Of a stretch of 63,025 bases of DNA, positions 28,718 to 37,645 are shown in pieces. The notes under the pieces were generated by a model, which did no database searches, was not told the DNA's origin, and saw only the letters and a program-made list of their open reading frames with translations. The position numbers and the translations under genes were made by a program. Each line of letters begins with the position of its first letter. Within the stretch, counting starts at the first letter, position 1. Source of the DNA: an uncultured Selenomonadales bacterium (GTDB taxonomy: Bacteria > Bacillota > Negativicutes > Selenomonadales > Selenomonadaceae); the NCBI GenBank assembly GCA_937901445.1, contig CALDHY010000108.1, positions 1 to 63,025 of the forward strand, read 5' to 3'.

Positions 28718-29632
28718 TTCGCCAATAATTCTAACTTCAGGCGTCAAAGTTACGCCGTGAACTTCCTTGACGCGGCGTTTTACTTCCTCAATCAAATTCA
28801 AAACATCAGCCGCCGTAGCATTGCCGACGTTGACAACAAAACCGGCGTGTTTTTCTGAAACCATTGCGCCGCCGACTCTTAAACCTTTCAAGCCGGTTTT
28901 ATCAATCAAAGTTCCGGCGAAATAACCTTTTGGACGTTTAAAAGTACTGCCTGCGCTCGGAAGTTCAAGCGGTTGTTTACTTTCACGTTTTTGAGTAAAG
29001 TCCGCCATTTTATTTTTAATTTCGTTGCAATCGCCGTAATTTAAATTTAATTCGACTTCACAAATTGCATAGCCGTTAGTTTGAAAAATACTTTGCCTGT
29101 ACCCTAAGTCTAAAGTTTCGCCGCTGAAAGTTTTCAATTCGCCGGTAGGAGAAACTGCCGTAACCTGCGCGACAACATTTTTCATTTCGCCATCGTACGC
29201 GCCGGCGTTCATAAAAACTGCGCCGCCAATGCTGCCGGGTATTCCAACGGCAAATTCCATACCGCACAAATTATTTTCAGCCGCAAAGTTTGAAACGTCT
29301 TTGAGTTTTGCGCCCGCGCTCGCAAAAATTTTTGTACCGGCTGCGCGAATGTTGCCAAAAAAATTATCGCTGAATTTGACAACCGCGCCGCGTATGCCGT
29401 TATCTAAGACCAAAACATTTGAGCCCTTGCCGAGAATTGTACAAGGAAGTTTAAATTCGTCAATCAATTTGAAAATAGCGGAAACTTCCTGCGTATTCGA
29501 CGGGAAAATTAAAACGTCAGCCGCGCCGCCAATTTTGAAAGTTGTATGTTCAGTCATTGGCGCGTTGAATATAAATTGTTCACGGTTCAAAATTTCTGTA
29601 AGTTTTTTTTCAAATGATTCTTGCCAATCCAT
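28715..29632 (-). CDS. murB: UDP-N-acetylenolpyruvoylglucosamine reductase
   Basis: About 305 residues; reduces UDP-GlcNAc-enolpyruvate to UDP-MurNAc with FAD and NADPH. Seen: TTFKIGGAADVLIFPSN, the FAD-binding GKGSNVLVLDNGIRG, GMEFAVGIPGSIGGAVFMNA and SAGSTFKRPKGYFAGTLID (type II MurB). The ATG at 29632 (MDWQESFEKK) has GGAGG upstream. A TTG at 29668 is the alternative. It lies among surface-glycan genes. Confidence 0.94.
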   Translation of the reverse strand: MDWQESFEKKLTEILNREQFIFNAPMTEHTTFKIGGAADVLIFPSNTQEVSAIFKLIDEFKLPCTILGKGSNVLVLDNGIRGAVVKFSDNFFGNIRAAGTKIFASAGAKLKDVSNFAAENNLCGMEFAVGIPGSIGGAVFMNAGAYDGEMKNVVAQVTAVSPTGELKTFSGETLDLGYRQSIFQTNGYAICEVELNLNYGDCNEIKNKMADFTQKRESKQPLELPSAGSTFKRPKGYFAGTLIDKTGLKGLRVGGAMVSEKHAGFVVNVGNATAADVLNLIEEVKRRVKEVHGVTLTPEVRIIGE

Positions 29633-29668
29633 AAAAAAATTGTTCCTCCAATTCTCGGCAAATTTCAA

Positions 29669-30265
29669 TCAGCGGTAACTCCAACTGAAAAGATCACGAA
29701 GTTTAATTTTAAGATCGGGAAAAATTGACGGCGAAATTTCAAATTTGGCAGAGGCTTTTTCTTCTTCAGGAATATCTTCCCAGTCATCATCATCATAACT
29801 GATATATTCTTCATCAAATTCAAATTTTCCGTCGCGCAAAATGTAGACGTCAATAATCTTCATATACGGATCTATAATCCAATATTCTTTGACGCCGAAT
29901 TTTTCGTAAGTGTCTTTTTTTACGGTAATATCACGTTTTCTGGTAGACGTCGAAAGGACTTCAACAACCAAATCAGGCGCGCCGTGAATAGCTTTGCCGG
30001 AGCTCATAATTTCTTTGTTTTCTTCAGTGATAACAACTAAATCCGGCTTATAAATGCTGCCGTCAGGAAAATGAACATCTACATGATCTGCAAAAACATA
30101 ACCATTTTTTTTTTGACGAAAATAATTTCTGAACTCAAAAACAAGTTCAACAATGTTACTGCTGTGAAAAAGATTAGCCGCAGGTGCCATAATTTTTTTA
30201 CCTCCAATAATTTCATAAGTTGGATAAATACGCCTTTCATTAAAAACAGTTGCCGCGTTTAACAT
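29669..30265 (-). CDS. Uma2-family (DUF820) putative restriction-like nuclease
   Basis: A 198-aa protein with the PD-(D/E)xK-type core of the Uma2 family. Seen: YKPDLVVITEE, APDLVVEVLSTSTRKRDITV, KKDTYEKFGVKEYWIIDPYM. Asp, Glu and Lys are placed as in the family. The biological role of Uma2 proteins is poorly known and they are frequent in cyanobacteria and some Firmicutes. The ATG has AAAGGAG. Its place between murB and the cytidylyltransferase does not explain its function. Confidence 0.85.
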   Translation of the reverse strand: MLNAATVFNERRIYPTYEIIGGKKIMAPAANLFHSSNIVELVFEFRNYFRQKKNGYVFADHVDVHFPDGSIYKPDLVVITEENKEIMSSGKAIHGAPDLVVEVLSTSTRKRDITVKKDTYEKFGVKEYWIIDPYMKIIDVYILRDGKFEFDEEYISYDDDDWEDIPEEEKASAKFEISPSIFPDLKIKLRDLFSWSYR

Positions 30266-30298
30266 TGAATTTCAGCTCCTTTCAAAAAACTTTTAACA

Positions 30299-31012
30299 TC
30301 ACTTCAAATATTTTGGTTTTTCGCTGTTCAGTAAAGCCTTAAAAATTTCAATATCTTCAACAGTCGTTATTTTAAAATTTTTTTCAGCTCCAGGATAAAG
30401 ATAAACCGGCTCGCCCATTTCCATCATTAAAGTATGTGAACCAATAGAATCCGTTATTCCGGCTTTTAAAGCGCGCCTGTGAACGTCACAAACTTTGCCA
30501 AGAAAAAAACCGCGCGGAGTTTGTCCGACTTTCAATTTGTCACGCGGATATTGTTCAGCCGAAATTACACCGTCTTCAGTTTTCATCATAACATCTGCAC
30601 AAGGAATAGCCGCACAAGCGCAATTATATTTTTGAGTAACTGCGATACAATCTGAAATAATTTTTGCAGAAGTAAGCGGTCTGTTACCGTCTTGAATTAA
30701 AACAATATCACCGGGAGCATAATATTTTTCCAGTTCATAAAGTCCAATTCTTGAGGAACTTTGGCGATTATCGCCGCCCTTTACAATGTGTTTCAATTTT
30801 GTAATGTTAAACTGTCGAGCATAAGCTTTTAATACGTTTTCCCAGCCTTCCAAACAAACAGCAGCAATAACGTCAATTTCAGGATGATTTTGAAACGCTT
30901 GCATTGTATAAATTATTACAGGGCAATCATTTACAGTCAAGAATTGCTTTGGGATATCCTGTTGCATTCTTGAGCCTACGCCTCCCCCAAGAATTAGGGC
31001 TATTTTATTCAT
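30299..31012 (-). CDS. IspD/TarI-family cytidylyltransferase, divergent
   Basis: A 237-aa nucleotidyltransferase. The N-terminal LILGGGVGSRMQQDIPKQFL is the CTP-binding loop, and GGDNRQSSSRIGL matches the family. The usual VHDAARP is replaced by IQDGNRP, so the substrate may differ from MEP. TarI-like ribitol-5-phosphate or another polyol phosphate is possible. LicD, two genes upstream on this strand, fits transfer of a CDP-activated phospho-substituent. An IspD role in isoprenoid synthesis cannot be excluded because no other ispD is visible here. Confidence 0.8.
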   Translation of the reverse strand: MNKIALILGGGVGSRMQQDIPKQFLTVNDCPVIIYTMQAFQNHPEIDVIAAVCLEGWENVLKAYARQFNITKLKHIVKGGDNRQSSSRIGLYELEKYYAPGDIVLIQDGNRPLTSAKIISDCIAVTQKYNCACAAIPCADVMMKTEDGVISAEQYPRDKLKVGQTPRGFFLGKVCDVHRRALKAGITDSIGSHTLMMEMGEPVYLYPGAEKNFKITTVEDIEIFKALLNSEKPKYLK

Positions 31013-31045
31013 AAAAAAATTCAGCTCCGTTCAATTTTAAAATTA

Positions 31046-31714
31046 TTATATTTGTGCAATTACACGTATAACGGACGGCTTATCGTTTCCAAATGGGGCA
31101 AATTCTGAACTTTCCTCTGAATAATCAATTCTAAAATTTTTTGCAATCAAGTTATTTTCTAATTCCTTCTTATCAATGAATCTGCGAAAATGACTATTGT
31201 ATATGAAAGAATTTTTCCCCACAGGCTCGCCTTTGCCGTACAATTCGTCATTTACGCTTCTGACTTCGATAAAAAACTTTCCACCCCCCCCCGTTTTATC
31301 TTGATTTAACACCTGCGCGACGTTATTTAATAAAATATTTTCTTGAGCTTCAGTTATTGCATGCAAAGAAAATCTTGCATAACAAAAATTATATTTTTGG
31401 GAATAAATAATTTTTGAGTCTACAAAATTACCGCAGATAAAATTTGCGTCGGGAAGTCTTAATTTTTGAAGTTCATTTATGGCAACGTTGGAAGCGTCAA
31501 CAGCCGTTATTTTTATACCATTAGAATGGAAAAATAAAGAATCTCGACCGTTGCCGCATCCCAATTCCAACAGCGTAGAATTTTTTGTTAAATAATTTTC
31601 GTAAACAAACAGAGCAAAAGGCGAAGGCGTGGTAACAGCAAGATTTTTGCTGTAATAACCGTTCCAATATTCTGTGTCACGATTAAAATCAAACTCGTTC
31701 AATTTCTTGTCCAT
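31046..31714 (-). CDS. Class I SAM-dependent methyltransferase with poly-G tract (in frame)
   Basis: 222 residues from ATG 31714 (MDKKLNEFDF). The SAM motif I is LLELGCGNGRDSLFF and motif II includes ITAVDASNVAINELQ. In the post-motif loop, where relatives have LKPGG, it reads NQDKTGGGGKFFIEVRSVND. The four Gly come from a nine-G run, in frame. The start overlaps the last 16 bases of licD, so translation is coupled. It is probably a modifier of the surface glycan or its precursor. Confidence 0.85.
   Translation of the reverse strand: MDKKLNEFDFNRDTEYWNGYYSKNLAVTTPSPFALFVYENYLTKNSTLLELGCGNGRDSLFFHSNGIKITAVDASNVAINELQKLRLPDANFICGNFVDSKIIYSQKYNFCYARFSLHAITEAQENILLNNVAQVLNQDKTGGGGKFFIEVRSVNDELYGKGEPVGKNSFIYNSHFRRFIDKKELENNLIAKNFRIDYSEESSEFAPFGNDKPSVIRVIAQI
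31284..31292. repeat. Homopolymer G9/C9 tract in the methyltransferase gene
   Basis: Nine C on the plus strand encode part of TGGGGK on the minus strand. Nine keeps the frame (ON); eight or ten would truncate the enzyme at about residue 145-160. Confidence 0.9.
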
Positions 31715-32688
31715 GATATCTCTGACCATTCTGTATAGGGAATATCTGCGCTCCAATATTTGGCGTGTTGATGAGTATAAACTAATTTATGCCAATCGCC
31801 GTATTCCGCAGTCAAACTTCGTTCATAACCAATCGGCGCGGGAATTTCTATTTTTTCAAAGGGCAGATAAACTACATCTTCAAAATCCCTTAATTCATAT
31901 TTGCGCGGGCGATTGACAATGCAAAAATTATGCAAACCGCCGACATATTGCGATTCAAAGAAATTTTTCAACAAATTTTCTTCCAAAATGCGCCCTCTGT
32001 CTCTGTAAGGAAGTTTAAGGAAATTTTGTAAAATATTATCTTTAAGTAAGAATTTTACATTTTGGCTTTTGGCGTTGTATATTTGATTTGGCGCGGCGGT
32101 TGCAGTCATCAATTCACAAGCTGTAACGAAATTTACAACTGCATTTTTATCTTCAAACGGCGGAATTGGATCAAAAGGAAAAATATCCAAAAAAATTCCT
32201 TGATTAATATGCTTGCGCTCAGGAAACTCCAAAAAAGCTGTACGGCTGTCGCGCAGTCTAATTGAAGGCCATTGAGTAAACCAACGTAAAGGATTTTGCT
32301 TACTCAATTCTTCGGCAGTGATATATTGATAATTGGGATCAAGTTTTTCAGGCAAAGGCTCTTCAGTTTCTACGTGATATTCGTACCAGTTATCAAAAAA
32401 ATAAGGGTACTGAATTTCTTCAGCGGCAATTTTTTTGAATTTTTCATATTCAGGGCGAAACATAATAACATCGCTGTCGTCATCCCACGGGATAAAGCCT
32501 TTGTGGCGGACTGCGCCAAGCAATGTACCATAAAAAGCAAACCAGCGCAAATTATGTTTTTTGCAAATACGCGCAAATTCATTTATTAAGCCAATTTGAA
32601 CGTTCCACAATTTTTTTCTGTGTGACGTAACCAAAAAACCGCTGCGAATTTCGTCAGTATAAAGATTTTCTACAAATTCTTCAGTCAT
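31699..32688 (-). CDS. LicD-family phosphotransferase
   Basis: A 329-aa protein of the LicD/FKTN family, which transfers phosphocholine or phospho-polyols from CDP-linked donors to surface glycans. Seen: FAFYGTLLGAVRHKGFIPWD and WDDDSDVIMFRPEYEKF, with the acidic metal site. No signal peptide, so it acts in the cytoplasm. It lies between ilvD and the methyltransferase, which it overlaps. With the cytidylyltransferase it suggests phosphodiester decoration of LPS or capsule. ATG with GGGAG upstream. Confidence 0.88.
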   Translation of the reverse strand: MTEEFVENLYTDEIRSGFLVTSHRKKLWNVQIGLINEFARICKKHNLRWFAFYGTLLGAVRHKGFIPWDDDSDVIMFRPEYEKFKKIAAEEIQYPYFFDNWYEYHVETEEPLPEKLDPNYQYITAEELSKQNPLRWFTQWPSIRLRDSRTAFLEFPERKHINQGIFLDIFPFDPIPPFEDKNAVVNFVTACELMTATAAPNQIYNAKSQNVKFLLKDNILQNFLKLPYRDRGRILEENLLKNFFESQYVGGLHNFCIVNRPRKYELRDFEDVVYLPFEKIEIPAPIGYERSLTAEYGDWHKLVYTHQHAKYWSADIPYTEWSEISWTRN

Positions 32689-32703
32689 AAAATCACTCCC
32701 TGT

Positions 32704-34359
32704 TTAAGCGTTGACAACCGCGCCGGTTGAGGCTGAAGTGGTAAGTTTTGCGTAGCGTGCAAGATAACCGGTTTTAATTTTCGGCTCCGGTTTAATCCAA
32801 TCTGCGCGACGTTTTGCAAGTTCAGCATCTGAAATTTCGAGTTCAAGTTTTCTGTTGGGAATGTCAATAGAAATAATATCGCCGTCATGAATTAAAGCGA
32901 TAGGACCGCCTTCCATTGCTTCCGGCGAAATGTGCCCGATACACGCGCCTTGACTTGCGCCGCTGAATCTGCCGTCGGTTATCAATCCAACTTTTAAACC
33001 CGCGCCGGTAATTGCCGCCGTAGGATTCAACATTTCCTGCATACCGGGACCGCCTTTTGGTCCTTCGTAGCGAATAACAACAACATCGCCGTTATGAATT
33101 TCGCCCGCCATAATTGCGTTAATCGCCGTTTCTTCACTGTCAAAACATTTTGCCTTGCCTTTGTAAACGAGCATATCTTCACTAACTGCAGACGCTTTAA
33201 CAACCGCGCAATCAGGGCAAATATTACCGCGCAAAATTGCAATACCGCCTGTTTGTCTGTAGGGATTTTCGACGCTGTGAATTACGTCGGGGCGTTCAAT
33301 TTCCGCGCCTTCGATTCTTTCAGCCAAAGTTCCCGTAACTGTCAGGGCGTCAAGGTGTAACAGATTTTTCTTGGAAAGTTCATGCATTACCGCCGTAATT
33401 CCGCCGGCTTCCTCTAAATCTTGCATATGATGAATACCGGCAGGGCTAAGTTTTGTAATGTAAGGAGTTCGCGCCGAAATTTCGTCAAAAAGTTGTGCGG
33501 GAATTTTTATTCCACATTCATTGGCAATAGCCGTTAAATGCAAAACTGTATTTGAAGAACCGCCAATTCCCATATCAACGGTAATTGCATTTTCAAACGC
33601 TTTCAAAGTCAAAATATCACGCGGGCAAATATTTTTCTCAATCAGATTCATTAAAACTTTTGCGGCGCGTTTAGCCAAAATAAAACGTGCGCCGTTATAA
33701 GCCGCCGGAATTGTACCGTTGCCGGGCAGTGCCATTCCCAACGCTTCACTTAAACAATTCATAGTATTTGCCGTAAAAAGTCCCGCGCAAGAGCCGCAAC
33801 CGGGACAAGCTTTACTTTCAAGTTCAGTCATTTCTTCTTGTGTCATTTGCCCTGCCGCAAATTTACCCGCCGCCTCGAATGCTTGACTAACTGAAATATC
33901 TCTGCCGTGAAAACGCCCTGCCAACATCGGACCGCCGCTGACGATAACTGCAGGAATATTCAAACGCGCCGCCGCCATTAACATACCGGGTACAACTTTA
34001 TCACAGTTCGGAATTAAAATTAAACCGTCAAAACCGCTCGCCATTGTTACAGCTTCGATTGAATCTGCAATGAGTTCACGGCTTGCCAAAGAATATTTCA
34101 TTCCTGTATGTCCCATTGCAATACCGTCACAAACTCCAATAGCCGGAAATTCAACAGGTGTACCGCCTGCCGCCGCGACGCCCAATTTCGCCGCTTCAGT
34201 AATTGACTTTAAATGCATATGACCGGGAATAATTTCATTGAAAGAATTGCACACGCCAATTAACGGCTTTTTGAGTTCCTCCGGACCGAATCCGTTTGCA
34301 TTGAACAACGAACGATGGGCGCAACGGGTCGCGCCTTTTTTAACTATATCGCTTCTCAT
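32704..34359 (-). CDS. ilvD: Dihydroxy-acid dehydratase
   Basis: A 551-aa Fe-S enzyme of valine, isoleucine and pantothenate synthesis. Seen: [40 protein letters not shown], the cluster region [20 protein letters not shown] and [23 protein letters not shown] with GGAGG. A degenerate AATTTTCTAAAAT sequence overlapping its ribosome site resembles a CodY box (weak). ilvB at 61187 is separate. Confidence 0.96.
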   Translation of the reverse strand: MRSDIVKKGATRCAHRSLFNANGFGPEELKKPLIGVCNSFNEIIPGHMHLKSITEAAKLGVAAAGGTPVEFPAIGVCDGIAMGHTGMKYSLASRELIADSIEAVTMASGFDGLILIPNCDKVVPGMLMAAARLNIPAVIVSGGPMLAGRFHGRDISVSQAFEAAGKFAAGQMTQEEMTELESKACPGCGSCAGLFTANTMNCLSEALGMALPGNGTIPAAYNGARFILAKRAAKVLMNLIEKNICPRDILTLKAFENAITVDMGIGGSSNTVLHLTAIANECGIKIPAQLFDEISARTPYITKLSPAGIHHMQDLEEAGGITAVMHELSKKNLLHLDALTVTGTLAERIEGAEIERPDVIHSVENPYRQTGGIAILRGNICPDCAVVKASAVSEDMLVYKGKAKCFDSEETAINAIMAGEIHNGDVVVIRYEGPKGGPGMQEMLNPTAAITGAGLKVGLITDGRFSGASQGACIGHISPEAMEGGPIALIHDGDIISIDIPNRKLELEISDAELAKRRADWIKPEPKIKTGYLARYAKLTTSASTGAVVNA

Positions 34360-34473
34360 TTTTTTGCCTCCAATTTTCTAAAATCAAAAAATTTTAGCGC
34401 ATTTTTTTTATATACGCAAGTTGAAAAAATTTTGACTGAATAATTTTCCTCGCGCAGATTTAAAAGAATTTTT

Positions 34474-34502
34474 TTGACTGAATTATTTTTGAGCTGTATA
34501 AT
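34474..34502 (+). promoter_or_regulatory. Sigma-70 promoter of the cupin gene
   Basis: TTGACT (34474-34479), 17 bp, TATAAT (34497-34502). It is 28 bp from the cupin ATG and in the divergent gap from ilvD. Confidence 0.8.
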
Positions 34503-34530
34503 ATTTAAAATTTTTTTAGGAGAGATTAAA

Positions 34531-34941
34531 ATGAGCGAAATTAAAAATCCGAGCGTCTTTGAAGTCGGAAACCCGCTGCCGGAAAAGTTCAGCAAATACT
34601 TTATCGGACAAGCTTATTTAAATCCGTTGACTGATAAAGGAGGCGCAATTCACAATGTAACTTTTTCGCCCGGTTGCAGAAATAATTGGCACATTCATCA
34701 CAAGGGCGGGCAAATTTTACTTGTAACCGGCGGCAAGGGCTGGTATCAAGAATGGGGCAAAGCTCCGCAAGCTTTAAAACCCGGCGAAGTTGTGAATATT
34801 GCGCCTGAAGTTAAACATTGGCACGGCGCGGCGGCTGACAGTTGGTTTTCACATTTGGCGGTTGAAGTTCCGGCTGAAGGCGCGTCAAATGAATGGCTTG
34901 AACCGGTTGACGACGAACAATATTCAAAATTAAGTTTATAA
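34531..34941 (+). CDS. Small cupin-domain protein
   Basis: 136 residues from ATG 34531 (MSEIKNPSVFEVGN), with TTTAGGAGAG upstream. One cupin barrel carries the metal-binding His pattern: NNWHIHHKGGQILLVTGGKG and, later, APEVKHWHGAAADSWFSH. Similar proteins are described as carboxymuconolactone-decarboxylase-associated or quercetin-type cupins, but the substrate cannot be read from the sequence. It is a single-gene unit with its own promoter and terminator. Confidence 0.85.
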   Translation: MSEIKNPSVFEVGNPLPEKFSKYFIGQAYLNPLTDKGGAIHNVTFSPGCRNNWHIHHKGGQILLVTGGKGWYQEWGKAPQALKPGEVVNIAPEVKHWHGAAADSWFSHLAVEVPAEGASNEWLEPVDDEQYSKLSL

Positions 34942-34976
34942 TAATTTTTCAAAAAAACTCTTTGTAATTTCTAAAA

Positions 34977-35006
34977 GATGGCGCAAAGTTAAGCGTCATT
35001 TTTTAT
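34977..35006 (+). terminator. Intrinsic terminator after the cupin gene
   Basis: GATGGCGC (34977-34984) pairs with GCGTCATT (34993-35000) through one G-U pair, followed by a T-run. The next promoter begins right after it. Confidence 0.7.
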
Positions 35007-35035
35007 TTGACAGAATCGCAAGCAATATATAAAAT
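35007..35035 (+). promoter_or_regulatory. Strong sigma-70 promoter of the rny leader
   Basis: TTGACA (35007-35012), 17 bp, TAAAAT (35030-35035). The predicted start is about 35041-35043, giving a leader of about 250 bases before rny. Confidence 0.8.
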
Positions 35036-35040
35036 ATTGC

Positions 35041-35140
35041 GGTACGGTGTAAGTACATAACCTGTTAGGGAAAGTTTGAGGGAAACTTGGCAAGCCCTCG
35101 ATGTTCGGGCAGCGTACAAGATTTTGACTGCCGCATTTTT
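35041..35140 (+). ncRNA. Structured leader RNA of rny (candidate attenuator or small RNA, family unknown)
   Basis: Hairpin AAGTTT/AAACTT (35072-35088) has the loop GAGGG, which is complementary to CCCTC at 35095-35099, so an H-type pseudoknot is possible. GCCC (35094-35097) can instead pair with GGGC (35107-35110). GGCAG (35108-35112) can pair with CTGCC (35128-35132) followed by GCATTTTT, a terminator-like structure. These pairings compete, as in attenuators and riboswitches. It does not match the SRP, 6S or riboswitch consensus motifs I know. Confidence 0.5.
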
Positions 35141-35189
35141 CTACGTGAGAATTTTGACGGTTTGAAATAAATTGTGAGGAGTTTTACTT

Positions 35190-35216
35190 ATGATTGAAAG
35201 ACTGACAGAAATTTAA
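35190..35216 (+). CDS. Possible 8-residue leader peptide before rny
   Basis: ATG to TAA encodes MIERLTEI. GTGAGGAG lies 8 bases upstream, a better ribosome site than that of rny itself. It may be a chance reading frame; its length gives little to test. Confidence 0.25.
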   Translation: MIERLTEI

Positions 35217-35291
35217 CGATTAGAATTTTTTTTGAGTATTGGCAAGTTTCGCCCTCTGCTTTTTGAACGGGTTCAATAAAAAAGTTAGGGG

Positions 35292-36836
35292 GTGCAGGTT
35301 ATTCTTATTACAATTTCAGTAGCAATCGTTGCAATAATTTTGGGAGCAGTAGGCGGCTACACTGCGCGAAAACGAACGGCTGAAGCGCAAATAGGCTCCG
35401 CTGAAGAAGAAGCCCGCCGAATTATCACTGAAGCTCAAGAAAAAAGCAACGCCGAAAAAAAAGAATCCATACTTGAGGCAAAGGAAGAAATTCACCGAAT
35501 GCGTCAAGAGTTGGACAGGGATACTAAAGAAAGACGCTCCGAATTGGCACGCCAAGAAAAGCGCGTCGTTCAAAAGGAAGAGAACCTTGATAAAAAAATG
35601 GATTCTCTTGAAAAAAAAGAACAACTGCTAAACAAAAAAGAGGCGCGGCTCAATGAATCGCAAGCCGAATTGGACTCAATGCAAGAAAAAGAAAACGCCG
35701 AACTTGAAAGAGTCGCCGCGCTGTCACGTGAAGAAGCCCGCAGTATTTTAATGGCTGAAGTCGAGGAAGGCTTAAAACACGATAAAGCCCTTAAAATTAA
35801 AGAGTACGAGGCGCAAATTAAGGATGAAGCCGACAAAAAAGCCCGCGATATTTTGAGTATGGCTATTCAACGCTCGGCGGCGGATCACGTTGCAGAAACT
35901 ACCGTTTCAGTTGTATCTTTACCAAGCGACGATATGAAGGGCAGAATTATCGGGCGTGAAGGCAGAAACATTCGCACGCTTGAAACACTTACCGGCATTG
36001 ATTTAATTATTGACGATACGCCGGAAGCGGTTATACTTTCAGGATTCGATCCCGTTCGCCGCGAAATTGCGCGCGTTGCCCTTGAAAGATTAATTTCTGA
36101 CGGCAGAATACACCCTGCGCGAATTGAAGAAATGGTCGAAAAGGCGCAAAAAGAAGTTGAAAACCGAATGAAAGAAACCGGCGAACAGGCAACTTTTCAA
36201 GTCGGAGTTCATGGCATTCATCCCGAATTAATTAAACTTTTGGGCAGGCTGAAATATCGCACAAGCTACGGGCAGAACGTTTTAAATCATTCAATAGAAG
36301 TTGCACAGCTTGCAGGAATTATGGCAAGTGAACTCGGTGTTGACGTAAACCTTGCAAAACGCGCAGGGCTTTTACATGACATTGGAAAGGCTGTAGATCA
36401 TGAAATTGAAGGTCCGCACGTTACAATCGGCGCAGATTTGGCAAAACGTTACAGGGAAAATAAAAACGTCATTAACGCAATAGCCGCGCATCATGGCGAT
36501 TGTGAACCTTTGACAGTTGAGGCAGTGCTTGTAGCGGCGGCTGATGCAGTTTCGGCGGCAAGACCCGGCGCGCGGCGTGAAAGTCTTGAAATGTATCTGA
36601 AACGCTTGAAAATGCTTGAAGAAATTGCTGAATCCTTTGACGGCGTTGAAAGGTGCTTTGCAATTCAAGCCGGCAGAGAAATTCGAGTCATGGTTAAGCC
36701 GGATCACGTTGACGATTTGGAAGCCGTTGCTTTGGCTCATGATATTGTTAAACGAATTGAAAAAGACTTGGAATATCCCGGACAAATTAAAGCTACAATT
36801 ATTCGTGAAACACGCGTTGTTGACTATGCAAAATGA
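35292..36836 (+). CDS. rny: Ribonuclease Y
   Basis: A 514-aa membrane-anchored endoribonuclease that initiates mRNA decay. An N-terminal membrane segment ([20 protein letters not shown]) is followed by a long coiled coil, a KH domain ([20 protein letters not shown]) and an HD domain ([20 protein letters not shown]). The start is GTG; an in-frame TAG two codons before limits it. The ribosome-site-like AGGGGG directly abuts the GTG, so initiation may be unusual. It heads the rny-orf-ymdB-spoVS gene series. Confidence 0.95.
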   Translation: MQVILITISVAIVAIILGAVGGYTARKRTAEAQIGSAEEEARRIITEAQEKSNAEKKESILEAKEEIHRMRQELDRDTKERRSELARQEKRVVQKEENLDKKMDSLEKKEQLLNKKEARLNESQAELDSMQEKENAELERVAALSREEARSILMAEVEEGLKHDKALKIKEYEAQIKDEADKKARDILSMAIQRSAADHVAETTVSVVSLPSDDMKGRIIGREGRNIRTLETLTGIDLIIDDTPEAVILSGFDPVRREIARVALERLISDGRIHPARIEEMVEKAQKEVENRMKETGEQATFQVGVHGIHPELIKLLGRLKYRTSYGQNVLNHSIEVAQLAGIMASELGVDVNLAKRAGLLHDIGKAVDHEIEGPHVTIGADLAKRYRENKNVINAIAAHHGDCEPLTVEAVLVAAADAVSAARPGARRESLEMYLKRLKMLEEIAESFDGVERCFAIQAGREIRVMVKPDHVDDLEAVALAHDIVKRIEKDLEYPGQIKATIIRETRVVDYAK

Positions 36837-36846
36837 TTTTAACTAA

Positions 36847-36876
36847 GCGAGGGGGATTTTCTGCCCTCGTTTTTTC
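36847..36876 (+). terminator. Intrinsic terminator after rny
   Basis: CGAGGG (36848-36853) pairs with CCCTCG (36864-36869), followed by a run of T. Confidence 0.85.
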
Positions 36877-36899
36877 GTAAACGCAAAGGAGGTCTTAAG

Positions 36900-37424
36900 A
36901 TGTTCGATTTTCTAAAAAGGGAAAAAAAGCCTAATCCCGATGCCAGCCGGTTATTGGCGTCAATTCTTGTGGTATATCCAACAATTCAATCTGTAACTTA
37001 CGATTCAAAGGACGATATTCTTGAACTTTCCTTTGCATTGAGCGGAAAATTTTCAAAGGATGATTTTGAAGATTTCCTAAAGTACGTTGCTGAATCAGTT
37101 GAAACTTTACACTACTTGGAAAATCTTTACGGCGCAACGATTGAATTAAACGTTGAAGGGATTTTTGGCACGTACTTTTTGAACGTTCGCCGCGATATGG
37201 CAACTTTGACTTGCAGAGAACTTTCAATGCTAACTGAAATGGCGTCAAATTATTTTGGCGATACTTTGATTGAAGATATTGACGATACAATTCAAGATGA
37301 AGAATATTTAATGGAGCAGGAAGATTATTTGGAGCAGTGTTTATCAAGTATGCGGCAACTGCGAATTGAGGGAAAATTGGTCGGCGTGCGTGAACAAGAG
37401 CGGGTTGTAGTTTACAATCGCTGA
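36900..37424 (+). CDS. Conserved hypothetical protein between rny and ymdB
   Basis: 174 residues, acidic, with no signal peptide or membrane segment. The start ATG has AAAGGAGG. Features: an N-terminal basic MFDFLKREKKPNPDASRLLA, a middle alpha/beta-like region (DILELSFALSGKFSKDDFED) and a Glu-rich C-terminal helix (DTIQDEEYLMEQEDYLEQCL). I do not recognise the family. The setting among RNA-decay and developmental regulators suggests, but does not prove, a regulatory role. Confidence 0.75.
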   Translation: MFDFLKREKKPNPDASRLLASILVVYPTIQSVTYDSKDDILELSFALSGKFSKDDFEDFLKYVAESVETLHYLENLYGATIELNVEGIFGTYFLNVRRDMATLTCRELSMLTEMASNYFGDTLIEDIDDTIQDEEYLMEQEDYLEQCLSSMRQLRIEGKLVGVREQERVVVYNR

Positions 37425-37456
37425 AATATTTTATGAAAAATTATATGTAATGAAAA

Positions 37457-37612
37457 GCCCGTCATCGGTTTTTACTTGTGAGTATGAATTAAGGAAGCGT
37501 GGGCAAACGCGGCGTTGACTTTAAGTTTTTGTAGTCTTAGACGTGAAAAACCCTGACGGGCGAAAGATTTTCTTTGGTACTTTCTTTATAAAAAGAAAGT
37601 ACATTTAAAAAT
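37457..37612 (+). repeat. Compound inverted-repeat element, copy 1 (upstream of ymdB)
   Basis: GCCCGTCA (37457-37464) and TGACGGGC (37554-37561) bound a 90-bp variable segment. Then CTTTGGTACTTTCTTT and AAAAGAAAGTACATTTAAAA form a second hairpin at 37577-37602. The same arrangement lies at 52498 (plus) and at 50286 in the opposite orientation. Confidence 0.75.
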
Positions 37613-37645
37613 AAAAAAATTAATTTGAGTAAAAAGGAAGTTTTA

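Noticed and set aside
34372..34386. CodY box at ilvD
   Set aside because: Only about 11 of 15 positions fit in an A/T-rich region; too weak to list as a site.
35041..35140. 6S RNA, SRP RNA or a known riboswitch
   Set aside because: The SRP GGAAG apical motif, the long 6S bubble and the conserved riboswitch cores I know are absent, and the length is about 100 nt.
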